A stretch of DNA of 9,359 nt from an uncultured Capnocytophaga sp. (GCA_915070235.1 CAJZFM010000062.1:1-9359); one strand, 5' to 3'; positions 1 to 6,913 are shown, counted from the first letter of the stretch. Notes: generated from the sequence alone by a model not told the origin. Program-made: numbers and translations.

Positions 1-34
1 CAAATCGTAGTTTTGGTAACTTATTGAATATCAG
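1..34 (-). CDS. hsdS: Start of a second HsdS half, out of frame with the first, cut by the window edge
   Basis: Read in the frame opened by deleting one C from the nearby C8 run, positions 34 to 2 encode LIFNKLPKLRF, after which the window ends. PKLRF followed by an acidic or proline residue is the usual opening of each half of a type I specificity subunit, and the gene just upstream opens with the same motif (PKLRFPEF). No ATG is visible in this frame between the C8 run and the window edge, so in the present state this half appears to lack a start of its own, unless one lies further on. The codons differ from those of the upstream copy (CCA AAA CTA CGA TTT here, CCT AAA TTG CGT TTC there), so this is not a very recent duplication. 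Only 34 bases can be seen, and the identity rests on one short motif. Confidence 0.6.
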   Translation of the reverse strand, partial: MIFNKLPKLRF

Positions 35-602
35 TGGGGGGGGTAGACTTAGACACTTTATCAGGGAATAGCTGTTCCAACAACCCCTTTTTATACGCTT
101 TTAAAGAGGCTATTTTTTCCTTGCGAGCTTCTATAAGTTCGTCCAATGACGACAAGCAATCAGCGATTTTTTGTTGTTCTGCTATTGAAGGAATATGTAA
201 TGGTATTTTTTGATAGGCTGAAATGTAATATCTTTTATGCTCTGTAGCTTCAAAGTCTATTAAAGACATTGCTTCATATATAAATTTTAAACTATCTTTT
301 TTAGTTTTTAGTATTTTTATCGCAGAAGATTTTACCTTAAAAGGGAAATCAACATATTTTTTATCTGTTGTAAAATCATCAAAAATAATTACAGGAATAT
401 CTTTAAAAACGCCTTCATTTTCTTCTGTGTAACCAAGAATAAAACTCTTATTCGCAGTTAATACAGGTATGCCTACTTTAGAGTAATTAGTGTCTGATAC
501 AATATAATTATCAGGACGTTCATACTCTAAAATATTCTCCAACTCTTTCTCCTCCCATTCCCCCTCAAACTCAGGGAAACGCAATTTAGGTACTTTACTC
601 AT
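21..602 (-). CDS. hsdS: Type I restriction-modification specificity subunit, half-size (one target recognition domain)
   Basis: DNA sequence-recognition subunit of a type I restriction-modification complex (with HsdM and HsdR). The 193-residue product opens with PKLRFPEFEGEWEEKEL, has one target recognition domain (about residues 20-140, including PVLTANKSFILGY, IIFDDFTT and KYVDFPFKVKSSA), and closes with the helical conserved region that follows IPSIAEQQKIA and ends GLLEQLFP. Full subunits have two such domains in about 400 residues, so this is half a subunit. The ATG at 602 matches the usual start of the family; an upstream extension to 683 would overlap hsdR and adds no family sequence. 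It begins 16 bp after hsdR stops, so the two are probably cotranscribed. A C8 run sits eight codons before the stop, and losing one C would read into a second half. The domain is AT-rich (14 of 60 G+C at 241-300), common for exchanged recognition domains. Half subunits in other systems can pair and recognise palindromic sites. Confidence 0.9.
   Translation of the reverse strand: MSKVPKLRFPEFEGEWEEKELENILEYERPDNYIVSDTNYSKVGIPVLTANKSFILGYTEENEGVFKDIPVIIFDDFTTDKKYVDFPFKVKSSAIKILKTKKDSLKFIYEAMSLIDFEATEHKRYYISAYQKIPLHIPSIAEQQKIADCLSSLDELIEARKEKIASLKAYKKGLLEQLFPDKVSKSTPPTDIQ
36..43 (-). repeat. Eight-base C homopolymer near the 3' end of hsdS (candidate slippage site)
   Basis: Eight consecutive G on the plus strand (C8 in the coding strand) in an otherwise AT-rich gene. 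As sequenced the frame reads S-T-P-P-T-D-I-Q-stop. With seven C it continues S-T-P-P-L-I-F-N-K-L-P-K-L-R-F and on off the window. With nine C it stops at once after S-T-P-P-H. Homopolymers of this length are known sites of replication slippage and phase variation. The placement exactly at the junction between HsdS halves is the reason to think it is functional. Confidence 0.8.
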
Positions 603-618
603 AGTCTTTTCTTTTGGG

Positions 619-3582
619 TTATACATACGCTGAGAGCCCTGAAATTTCTTTGCCTTTGGTAAGTTTTTTAAGCAAAGGGGCAAGAGCTACTACAATCGCT
701 TTTTCTTTGGTACCACGCTCTTTCCAGCCAAGTTCTTCGCCAGCTAAAAGTTCCTCTAAGTCCTCAGTGTCCAGAATAAGCCGTTTTACAGTACGTGCGA
801 TAAAAGTTTCTAACTTGTTATATGCTATGTTAAACTCTTGGCACAGGGTTTCTTTCTCAGCGCGTATCTTAGCTTGTTTGAAAACTTCATATTGTTCTCT
901 GAAATCGTCTTCACTTATAATCTTACCATTCTCAACAATTAGGTTTACAAATTCGCGCAAATCCTCTCGTTCCTCCATCATATCGGCGTTAGAGCTAAAC
1001 AAATCTATAATTTGCTCACGAGTGTATTTAAACGTTTCGGGGGCGCGCGTATAGCCTGCTACCAATTTCACTATAAAATTATAGTCTATCATTGCCGACG
1101 CAAAAAGCACAAACTCAAAATCAAGGTCTTTTATTTCCTCAGGGGTGTCAGGATTTTGAGTGGCTTGCTTTCTAAAGTTTTGAGCGGTCTCTAAATAAGT
1201 GGTCTTAAAGGCTCGCAATTCTTCTTCTGGAAAACAAGCTTCTATTTGCGAAAGCTGTTCTTCTGTGAGGTCAGCATACTGTCCTAACTTTGTTTTAAGT
1301 CCTTGTATTTCTTTAAAGATATTAATAAAATCAATACGTGCCTCATCGCCCTTTAAGTTGGCTATTTCTTGAGGGGCACACGTCAAACCTTGCAGATGCA
1401 TAAAGTTTTCGAGCTTCTGCACAGCTGTCTCATATTTGGCGATTACTTTTTCAGGTTCTTCTACAAACCAAATTTGTTTAGCTTGTTCAGGTATATCTAA
1501 GCCTGAAAATAAAGTAATAGCTTCTTCTACTTCTTCTTGTTGTCCCCTGAAATCAAGAATAATACCGTGAGGCTTGGTGTTGTTTAGCGTCCGATTAGTA
1601 CGCGAAAAAGCTTGTACTAACCCGTGATATTTTAGATTCTTATCTACATAAAGGGTATTGAGATATTTAGAGTCAAAACCTGTAAGAAGCATATCTACCA
1701 CTATCGTAATATCTATTTTATCTTTATGCGGGTAGTCCTTATCAGGGTATTGCTGGTCTTTAATCCGTTTTTGTACATCTTTGTAGTAAAAATCAAACTC
1801 ACTGATAGTATGGTTGCTGTTGTACTGCTTATTATAATCGGCTATAATAGCACTGAGTTTTTCCTTTTTACCATTAGGGTCTATTTGGTTATCGGCATTC
1901 TCTTGTGGGGTATCTTCTTCCTCTTGCTTTTTGCGTGAATCGGTTTCAGCAGGAGGCGAGAATACACAAGCTATATTTAGTGGCACAAAAGAAGCATCTT
2001 CTGCTACTCGTTTTGCTTGTATTTCTTTGAAGAGCTCATAATATTCAATAGCATCATTGATAGAAGCGGTAGCAAAAAGCGCATTAAAACGGCGCATATT
2101 CGTTACAGCATCATGTTTGCTGAGAATGGTGTTTACTACAGCTTTTTTTATAACCGACCCATCAGGGTGCGAAGGCATATCAGCTCTAAAATAATTTACC
2201 TGAAAGCGCAATACATTCTTGTCATCTATAGCATTAGTAATGGTATAAGCATGTAGCTGTTTTTCAAAAACATCTTTAGTAGTTTTCATCTTTGCTTTAG
2301 TACCCTCAATGGTTTGATAAGAAGCATTTTTATCAAAGATGGGGGTACCCGTAAAGCCAAAGAGTTGTGCCTTAGGGAAAAAGTTCTTAATAGCCTCGTG
2401 ATTTTCACCAAACTGCGAGCGGTGACACTCATCAAAAATAAATACAATACGCTTTTGGGCTAATTGTTGGAGTTCTGCTCTATAATTCTGCTTGTTACTT
2501 TCATCAAGAGCTATGCCCAACTTTTGGATAGTGGTAACGATTACCTTATCAGCATATTCAGTAGAGAGCATTCTCCCAATAAGTACTTTAGTAGAAGTAT
2601 TTTCTTCTACACAACCTTCTTGAAACTTGTTGAACTCATCACGCGTTTGTCTGTCTAAGTCTTTTCTATCTACTACAAAAATACATTTCTCAATTTCAGG
2701 ATTATTTTTCAGTAGTGTAGCAGCTTTAAAAGAAGTAAGTGTTTTCCCACTACCAGTAGTATGCCAAATATAGCCATTCCCACGATTTTCGTTTACACAC
2801 CCAATGATATTCTCTACTGCATATATCTGGTAAGGACGCATAATGAGCAATTTCTGTTCGCTCTCCATCAGTACCATATACCTACTGATGAGTTTAGCCA
2901 GCAAACATTTAGCTAATACTGCCTCTGCAAAATCTGGCAAGTAATTAATCTTTTGGTTGTCAGGGCTGGCATATTCGTATACAGGTAAGAAAGCTTCGTC
3001 CAAATAAAGATTGAGATGGCGCAAGTTATTATTGGCAAAATAACGAGTATAAGTTTTGTTGCTTACCACAAATAGTTGCACAAAACACATCAGTGTATTA
3101 GTATAGCTACTCCCCTCGTCATTTTTGTACTTGAGAATTTGATTGAGTGCCGAATTGGCATTCACGGTATAATTCTTCAGTTCTATCTGTACAATAGGTA
3201 AACCGTTGATAAGCAATACCACATCGTATTTATGAAAACTATTGCGGGTATTGATACGCAATTGGTGACATACCTCAAACTCATTTTGGCACCAATCTTT
3301 CGTATTGACTAAAGTGTATTGCAACGGAGTACCGTCTTCGCGCATAAAAGTATTCCGCTGACGCAAGTGCTTAGACGCTGCATATACATCAGAGGTTATT
3401 AAAACATCAAGTAATTGTTTAAACTCTCTATCAGAAAGATTTACTTGGTTGAGCTTTTCAAACTTTTTGCGAAAGTTAGCCTCAAGAGAGTCTCTATCAA
3501 TAATGTCTTGACGATAGATATATCCCAATGAATGAGTGAGTTTTTCTATAAGTTCACTTTCTATTTGGCGTTCTGTGCACAT
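619..3582 (-). CDS. hsdR: Type I restriction endonuclease subunit R (HsdR)
   Basis: Motor and nuclease subunit of a type I restriction enzyme: with HsdM and HsdS it translocates DNA using ATP and cuts unmodified DNA at a distance. The 987-residue product has all expected blocks: an N-terminal nuclease core with D120 and E134-x-K136 (YDVVLLINGLPIVQIELKN); Walker A HTTGSGKT at about 274-281; Walker B DECH at 384-387; TGTP at 411-414; helicase motif V VVDMLLTGFD near 628-637; motif VI QAFSRTNR near 657-664; and a C-terminal helical assembly region. Length is normal and nothing is broken. I chose ATG 3582 over an in-frame TTG at 3618, which would overlap the upstream gene by 7 bp. The gap to the small membrane protein gene is 29 bp and shows no promoter of the Bacteroidota type, so its promoter either lies inside that gene or is that of surE. 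hsdS follows after 16 bp. G+C (23 of 60 at 1981-2040) is lower than in surE, in keeping with an acquired locus. Confidence 0.97.
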   Translation of the reverse strand: MCTERQIESELIEKLTHSLGYIYRQDIIDRDSLEANFRKKFEKLNQVNLSDREFKQLLDVLITSDVYAASKHLRQRNTFMREDGTPLQYTLVNTKDWCQNEFEVCHQLRINTRNSFHKYDVVLLINGLPIVQIELKNYTVNANSALNQILKYKNDEGSSYTNTLMCFVQLFVVSNKTYTRYFANNNLRHLNLYLDEAFLPVYEYASPDNQKINYLPDFAEAVLAKCLLAKLISRYMVLMESEQKLLIMRPYQIYAVENIIGCVNENRGNGYIWHTTGSGKTLTSFKAATLLKNNPEIEKCIFVVDRKDLDRQTRDEFNKFQEGCVEENTSTKVLIGRMLSTEYADKVIVTTIQKLGIALDESNKQNYRAELQQLAQKRIVFIFDECHRSQFGENHEAIKNFFPKAQLFGFTGTPIFDKNASYQTIEGTKAKMKTTKDVFEKQLHAYTITNAIDDKNVLRFQVNYFRADMPSHPDGSVIKKAVVNTILSKHDAVTNMRRFNALFATASINDAIEYYELFKEIQAKRVAEDASFVPLNIACVFSPPAETDSRKKQEEEDTPQENADNQIDPNGKKEKLSAIIADYNKQYNSNHTISEFDFYYKDVQKRIKDQQYPDKDYPHKDKIDITIVVDMLLTGFDSKYLNTLYVDKNLKYHGLVQAFSRTNRTLNNTKPHGIILDFRGQQEEVEEAITLFSGLDIPEQAKQIWFVEEPEKVIAKYETAVQKLENFMHLQGLTCAPQEIANLKGDEARIDFINIFKEIQGLKTKLGQYADLTEEQLSQIEACFPEEELRAFKTTYLETAQNFRKQATQNPDTPEEIKDLDFEFVLFASAMIDYNFIVKLVAGYTRAPETFKYTREQIIDLFSSNADMMEEREDLREFVNLIVENGKIISEDDFREQYEVFKQAKIRAEKETLCQEFNIAYNKLETFIARTVKRLILDTEDLEELLAGEELGWKERGTKEKAIVVALAPLLKKLTKGKEISGLSAYV

Positions 3583-3611
3583 AGTTTTATTTTTAATCAG
3601 AGAAAATATTT

Positions 3612-3905
3612 TTACCAAAATTTCAAAAAGAGTATAATAAAGGCGCTGATAAAGGTAGCAATCAGCACACCCTTGGCACGGGAATCTTGTCTTAGGCGGA
3701 TAAAAGCAAAGAAGGCTAAAAGGTTTAAAATAGCACCCAAACCTATGATAGCCCCTAGCATACCTTCCTCATAGGCATAGACAAACGTGGACTCTAAGTC
3801 CGATTTGGAGAAGAATAGCCACCAAAGGAGCATTCCTAAGACATTGACAATCAGTCCTACAGCAATACCGATGAGGACATCTTTCTGGCTTCTATGATAT
3901 TTCAT
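3612..3905 (-). CDS. Small membrane protein with three predicted helices, translationally coupled to surE
   Basis: A 97-residue protein with three hydrophobic segments at about residues 10-32, 48-70 and 79-96, the second and third joined by a basic loop (RLRQDSRAK). The N-terminus (MKYHRSQKD) is charged. I do not recognise a named family and assign no function. Its ATG at 3905 lies inside the last codons of surE: the two overlap by 14 bp, which suggests translational coupling and a shared transcript from the surE promoter. From memory of flavobacterial genomes, a small hypothetical membrane gene after surE is common and is often followed by lpxB; here hsdR follows instead, which suggests the restriction locus was inserted at this point. 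That last step is inference. Confidence 0.85.
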   Translation of the reverse strand: MKYHRSQKDVLIGIAVGLIVNVLGMLLWWLFFSKSDLESTFVYAYEEGMLGAIIGLGAILNLLAFFAFIRLRQDSRAKGVLIATFISAFIILFLKFW

Positions 3906-4671
3906 TGAGTTTCCATGTGTTAAGTTGTTCTACAGTAGGGTAATGGGTAAGATCGGCATGAATGGGTACAACCGAGATATAGCCATGATCTAGTGCCCAT
4001 ACATCGGTGTCTGTGTCTTCGTCTTCGCAGACGAACTTGCCCGTAAGCCAATAATAATTACGCCCATGCGGACTTACGCGATGGTCAAAGCGCTCTTCCC
4101 AGTGGGCACGTGCTTGGCGGCATACCTTAACTCCCTTGATCTCTTCACGCTTGAGTTTGGGAATATTTACATTGAGCACCACCCCATGAGGCAGGCCATT
4201 TTGGAGTACATTCAGGGTAATATCACGTACAAAATCAGTACATTGGGAAAAATCTGCATTCCAATTCATGTCCAATAGGGAGAAGCCAATAGCGGGAATC
4301 CCCCCCACGCCTGCCTCTACCGCTGCACTCATGGTGCCGGAGTAGATCACATTGATAGAGGAGTTTGAACCATGGTTGATGCCACTGACGCATAGGTCGG
4401 GGGTACGCTTAAGCAGTTCGTGCTTGGCTATCTTCACACAATCCACAGGGGTACCACTACAACGATATTCTAAAGAAGCACCACTTTGGGTATGTACCTG
4501 TTCGCAGAATAGGGCAGAGGTAGTTGTAATAGCATGTCCCATACCACTCTGTGGTGAGTCGGGTGCTACTACTACTACCTCTCCTAAAGGGAGCATCACC
4601 TGAATAAGGGCACGGATACCAGGGGCAGTAATGCCATCGTCATTGGTGATAAGAATTAAGGGCTTTTGCAT
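3892..4671 (-). CDS. surE: 5'/3'-nucleotidase SurE
   Basis: SurE is a cytoplasmic, divalent-metal-dependent phosphatase that hydrolyses nucleoside 5'- and 3'-monophosphates (and in some species short polyphosphate). The 259-residue product matches the family length (about 250) and shows the metal and active-site set: ITNDDG with D11 and D12, APDSPQSGMGHA with S42, CSGTPVDCVK at 71-80, and VSGINHGSN with N99. Start choice: the reading frame is open to a TTG at 4695, but that codon lies inside the -7 promoter element at 4693-4700, so the ATG at 4671, which begins MQKPLILITNDDG, is the real start, with a leader of only about 14 nt. It overlaps the next gene by 14 bp. A G7 run at 4300-4306 encodes part of V-G-G in a conserved stretch; the frame is intact across it. 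Confidence 0.97.
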   Translation of the reverse strand: MQKPLILITNDDGITAPGIRALIQVMLPLGEVVVVAPDSPQSGMGHAITTTSALFCEQVHTQSGASLEYRCSGTPVDCVKIAKHELLKRTPDLCVSGINHGSNSSINVIYSGTMSAAVEAGVGGIPAIGFSLLDMNWNADFSQCTDFVRDITLNVLQNGLPHGVVLNVNIPKLKREEIKGVKVCRQARAHWEERFDHRVSPHGRNYYWLTGKFVCEDEDTDTDVWALDHGYISVVPIHADLTHYPTVEQLNTWKLNEIS

Positions 4672-4692
4672 AACATCTGAAAAATAATGGTG

Positions 4693-4721
4693 CAAAAGTA
4701 CAAAATTAATGTTTAATGCAA
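4693..4721 (-). promoter_or_regulatory. Promoter of surE (Bacteroidota type)
   Basis: On the minus strand, TTG at 4721-4719, an 18-base gap, and TACTTTTG at 4700-4693, a full match to the TAnnTTTG -7 consensus of Bacteroidota primary sigma promoters. Predicted transcript start is near 4685. A TTAATnATTAA palindrome lies just upstream of the -33 element. Confidence 0.75.
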
Positions 4722-4722
4722 T

Positions 4723-4741
4723 AATGATTAATGATTAATTT
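4723..4741. repeat. Left arm of a perfect 19-bp inverted repeat bracketing the DUF4199 gene
   Basis: The 19 bases aatgattaatgattaattt are the exact reverse complement of 5431-5449. Each arm is built from overlapping TTAATCA heptamers and contains the palindrome TTAAT-n-ATTAA (4728-4738 here). This arm abuts the surE -33 element. Confidence 0.8.
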
Positions 4742-4761
4742 TTATCATAGGTCATTACCTC

Positions 4762-5289
4762 TTAGTTGTTTTTGCTTTTCTTTACAAGCCCTACAATCAC
4801 TCCTATGATCAGCCCTCCTATGGTACCCCATATAATACTATAGATGAAGGTAGCTGTTGTGGTAGGTTTAGAATTGACTAATTTATCATAGAATTCTTCT
4901 GCTTGACTCTCTGTCATTTTATCAATCATAGGACTAAACGCATCAATAGTTAAGTCCATGACTTTAACATAGTAATCAGGATCAATAACAGTGGTATAGA
5001 GAACATTGTAGATACCTAACAATACTCCTGCAATAACCCCTACAACAGCTCCTACTTTCAGACCATCAACTACAGTGAGTTGGTCGTTGTTAGAGGCTTT
5101 GTATTGGCCTACTGCCACGGAGATAAAGTAGGCATAAATACCTGCACTAACGATCCATAAGAGGATACTCAAGCCCTTGTTACTTGTATAGAGAATCCCT
5201 GTGGCATACTTGATAAGCTCAAAGGCGATTAAGGCAGCACCTAAGAAAAGCCCATTTTTGATAACGATGTTTTTGAATGCTGTATCCAT
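4762..5289 (-). CDS. DUF4199 family membrane protein
   Basis: A 175-residue membrane protein of a family common in Bacteroidota and of unknown function. Four hydrophobic segments lie at about residues 10-31, 40-61, 75-100 and 147-169, with a soluble stretch between the third and fourth (about 101-146, including DPDYYVKVMDLTIDAFSPMI and an acidic ESQAEEFYDKL segment). This layout, with the early FELIKYATG helix and a glycine-rich last helix ending in a lysine tail (KKSKNN), is typical of DUF4199. The ATG at 5289 is placed about 14 nt after the expected transcript start of a strong promoter. The gene seems to be transcribed alone: creD ends 155 bp upstream, and surE has its own promoter downstream. 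It is bracketed by a perfect inverted repeat. Confidence 0.88.
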   Translation of the reverse strand: MDTAFKNIVIKNGLFLGAALIAFELIKYATGILYTSNKGLSILLWIVSAGIYAYFISVAVGQYKASNNDQLTVVDGLKVGAVVGVIAGVLLGIYNVLYTTVIDPDYYVKVMDLTIDAFSPMIDKMTESQAEEFYDKLVNSKPTTTATFIYSIIWGTIGGLIIGVIVGLVKKSKNN

Positions 5290-5309
5290 AAATTATAAAT
5301 TTTACAGCA

Positions 5310-5339
5310 CAAATATACGAATTATTTTTGAATATCAAA
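5310..5339 (-). promoter_or_regulatory. Promoter of the DUF4199 gene (Bacteroidota type)
   Basis: On the minus strand, TTTG at 5339-5336, an 18-base gap, and TATATTTG at 5317-5310. Both elements match the Bacteroidota consensus fully. Predicted start is near 5303, giving a leader of about 14 nt to the ATG at 5289. A TTAATGATTAA palindrome (5358-5368) lies about 20 bp upstream of the -33 element. Confidence 0.8.
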
Positions 5340-5381
5340 TAATGTCGTGAAAAAAGTTTAATGATTAATACTAATTAACTC

Positions 5382-5430
5382 AAGTTTCGTAAGTCCTATA
5401 ACCTAAATAGTTACTTAACTTGCGAAACTT
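5382..5430 (-). terminator. Strong hairpin downstream of creD (terminator or mRNA 3'-end structure)
   Basis: Arms aagtttcgtaagt (5382-5394) and acttgcgaaactt (5418-5430) pair at 12 of 13 positions around a 23-base loop; the loop can itself form a 4-bp CTAT/ATAG pairing. It sits 15 bp beyond the creD stop. There is no U-run directly after the stem on the minus-strand transcript (the nearest is a T6 about 27 bases later), so it is not a textbook intrinsic terminator. It could stabilise the creD 3' end or be a protein site. Confidence 0.5.
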
Positions 5431-5449
5431 AAATTAATCATTAATCATT
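5431..5449. repeat. Right arm of the 19-bp inverted repeat, overlapping the creD stop codon
   Basis: The 19 bases aaattaatcattaatcatt are the exact reverse complement of 4723-4741. The creD stop codon (5445-5447) lies inside it, and it directly abuts the hairpin at 5382-5430. It contains TTAATCATTAA at 5434-5444. Confidence 0.8.
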
Positions 5450-6818
5450 GATTCCAGTCTATCTTTCTGGAGGCATACATCACCACTGCCAAGATAGCAA
5501 AAAGTCCTAAACTGCCTACTAATAAGGCATAGTTTTCCAGCTGGATAATCACATAGATGAATCCGTACAAGGCGGCTAAAGAAATACCAATGAAGGCTGG
5601 AAACCTCTTATTCTTGAGAATTGCTACCGAATACAGAGAGATAAGCCCAATGGTCATCACCGAAGAGATGAGGTACGCCAAGGCGAAACTACTATGTTCG
5701 GTAAAGGAGATGAGCAAGGTATAGAAAAGCACCAAGGCTAAGCCTATCATGGCATATTGGAAAATATGAATCTTTATCTTACTGATACTCTGCAATAAGA
5801 AGAAGATAAGAAAGGTCAGCCCTATGACTAAGAAACCATACTTGGCAGCCCGTTCATTCTGCTGATACTCATCTACAGGGATTACAAAATTCACCTGATA
5901 GGCATATTCGCTGATTTGGGGTAGCTCTCCGAAAGCCTGCTGAGAGAAGGGGCGGTTCAGATACAGTACACGCCAAGAAGCACTAAAGCCTTGGGAAGTG
6001 ATCTGCTTCTCATAGGGAAGGAAGTTCCCTACAAAACTCGGATTCTGCCAATTGGACGAGATAGTTCCTTCGGTAGTCTTGCCTATAGGGGCGATAGCGA
6101 TGTGCTTACTACCATCATAGGTGATGGAAAGGGAGAAATCTAATGGTTTGTCCAACTCTCCCTTAGGAATAAAGGCAGTCTGTAAGGAGGAGATACGACT
6201 ACTTTGACCTTCGTAGTACTCGTTGTCATCTCCTCGGTAGGACATGGAGTTCCTCCAAAGGTAGTGTTCAGGGTTTTCTTGGTCATAGAAAGGTTCAAAG
6301 GGATAAGGCTTTCCCGCCAAGGTGATCGTTACGATGTTCTTGATACTGTTTAGGTTAGTCGTGCGAATAAGAATGGTGGCTTTGTCCCACTCTATGTCCT
6401 CTTGGGTGATTCCTTTGGAGGAAAAATCAGGGGCTACATAGCGACCAGTAAAATCCATAGTAGCATTGAAGACGGAGGATTCATAGTTATTACGCTTCTT
6501 CACTTCGGTCTTTACCTGAGCATGGCTCTTGAGTTCTTCAGGGAAGAAGTAGGCATAGGAAGTGGTGTAGCTCGTGCGTTTTGCATCTGAATAGGCCTTG
6601 TAGGGAATCTTTAGAATAGGCCCATAGAAGTAGATCGCACCGCCCCATTTTTCGTCAATTTCCTCTATGACACGCTCTTGACGATAGTTTCTCTCTCGCA
6701 CCAAGTCCTTGACAAAGGATAGTGGAATGAGTAATAAGAGGGCTAAGGTTCCAATAAGAAACATACGGAAGGTGTTGGATTGCAATAGGTTTGCAAAAGT
6801 TGATTTCTGAGTGTTCAT
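5445..6818 (-). CDS. creD: CreD family inner membrane protein (cell envelope integrity)
   Basis: CreD is an inner-membrane protein linked to envelope integrity; in enterobacteria it is induced by the CreBC two-component system and affects colicin E2 tolerance and beta-lactam response. The biochemical activity is not known. The 457-residue product has the family layout: one N-terminal helix (about 15-35), the conserved RERNYRQERVIEEIDEKWGG segment and YGPILKIPY just after it, a long non-cytoplasmic domain of nearly 290 residues (including YFFPEELK and FTGRYVAPDF), then five helices between about 328 and 449. Length is normal and the frame is intact. No creB or creC is in the window; the nearest regulator is the winged-helix gene 114 bp upstream, with a likely terminator between. 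A weak promoter with overlapping palindromes precedes it, so separate regulated transcription is plausible. Confidence 0.92.
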   Translation of the reverse strand: MNTQKSTFANLLQSNTFRMFLIGTLALLLLIPLSFVKDLVRERNYRQERVIEEIDEKWGGAIYFYGPILKIPYKAYSDAKRTSYTTSYAYFFPEELKSHAQVKTEVKKRNNYESSVFNATMDFTGRYVAPDFSSKGITQEDIEWDKATILIRTTNLNSIKNIVTITLAGKPYPFEPFYDQENPEHYLWRNSMSYRGDDNEYYEGQSSRISSLQTAFIPKGELDKPLDFSLSITYDGSKHIAIAPIGKTTEGTISSNWQNPSFVGNFLPYEKQITSQGFSASWRVLYLNRPFSQQAFGELPQISEYAYQVNFVIPVDEYQQNERAAKYGFLVIGLTFLIFFLLQSISKIKIHIFQYAMIGLALVLFYTLLISFTEHSSFALAYLISSVMTIGLISLYSVAILKNKRFPAFIGISLAALYGFIYVIIQLENYALLVGSLGLFAILAVVMYASRKIDWNQ

Positions 6819-6873
6819 TTTTATAAAGAATTTTAGTTAGTGACAAGTCCTTAGAGGTATTAATCATTATTAA

Positions 6874-6897
6874 AAAGCGCTTTGTATTTCAAAGTAA
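6874..6897 (-). promoter_or_regulatory. Weak creD promoter with operator-like palindromes
   Basis: TTACTTTG (6897-6890, minus strand) matches TAnnTTTG in all but one base, but no TTG is seen at -33 spacing. A weak promoter of this kind would depend on a regulator. Two palindromes overlap it: CTTTG-N5-CAAAG (6880-6894), sharing the -7 box, and AAAGCGCTTT (6874-6883), at the expected transcript start. The winged-helix protein encoded just upstream is the obvious candidate ligand; this is inference. Confidence 0.4.
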
Positions 6898-6913
6898 AGA
6901 TATAAAAAAATAT

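Noticed and set aside
603..683. Upstream extension of hsdS to position 683.
   Set aside because: It would overlap the end of hsdR by 65 bp, and the added residues do not look like HsdS; the ATG at 602 gives the standard PKLRFPEF opening.
3583..3618. TTG start of hsdR at 3618.
   Set aside because: It adds twelve non-family residues and overlaps the upstream gene; the ATG at 3582 is a better codon and leaves a clean gap.
614..3774. Plus-strand open frames of 60 to 146 codons across hsdR and the small membrane gene.
   Set aside because: They lie fully opposite strongly supported minus-strand genes, have no promoter elements and read as serine- or isoleucine-rich antisense sequence.
4300..4306. 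G7 run (coding strand) in surE as a second phase-variable tract.
   Set aside because: The frame is intact, the run encodes V-G-G in a stretch typical of SurE, and a shift in either direction would only destroy the enzyme. Chance codon use is enough to explain it.
4749..4760. AGGT-CATT-ACCT hairpin behind the DUF4199 gene as a terminator.
   Set aside because: Only four base pairs and followed by A rather than U on the transcript.
6655..6867. Minus-strand 70-codon frame overlapping the creD start.
   Set aside because: It is out of frame with creD, covers its conserved N-terminus and has no family features.
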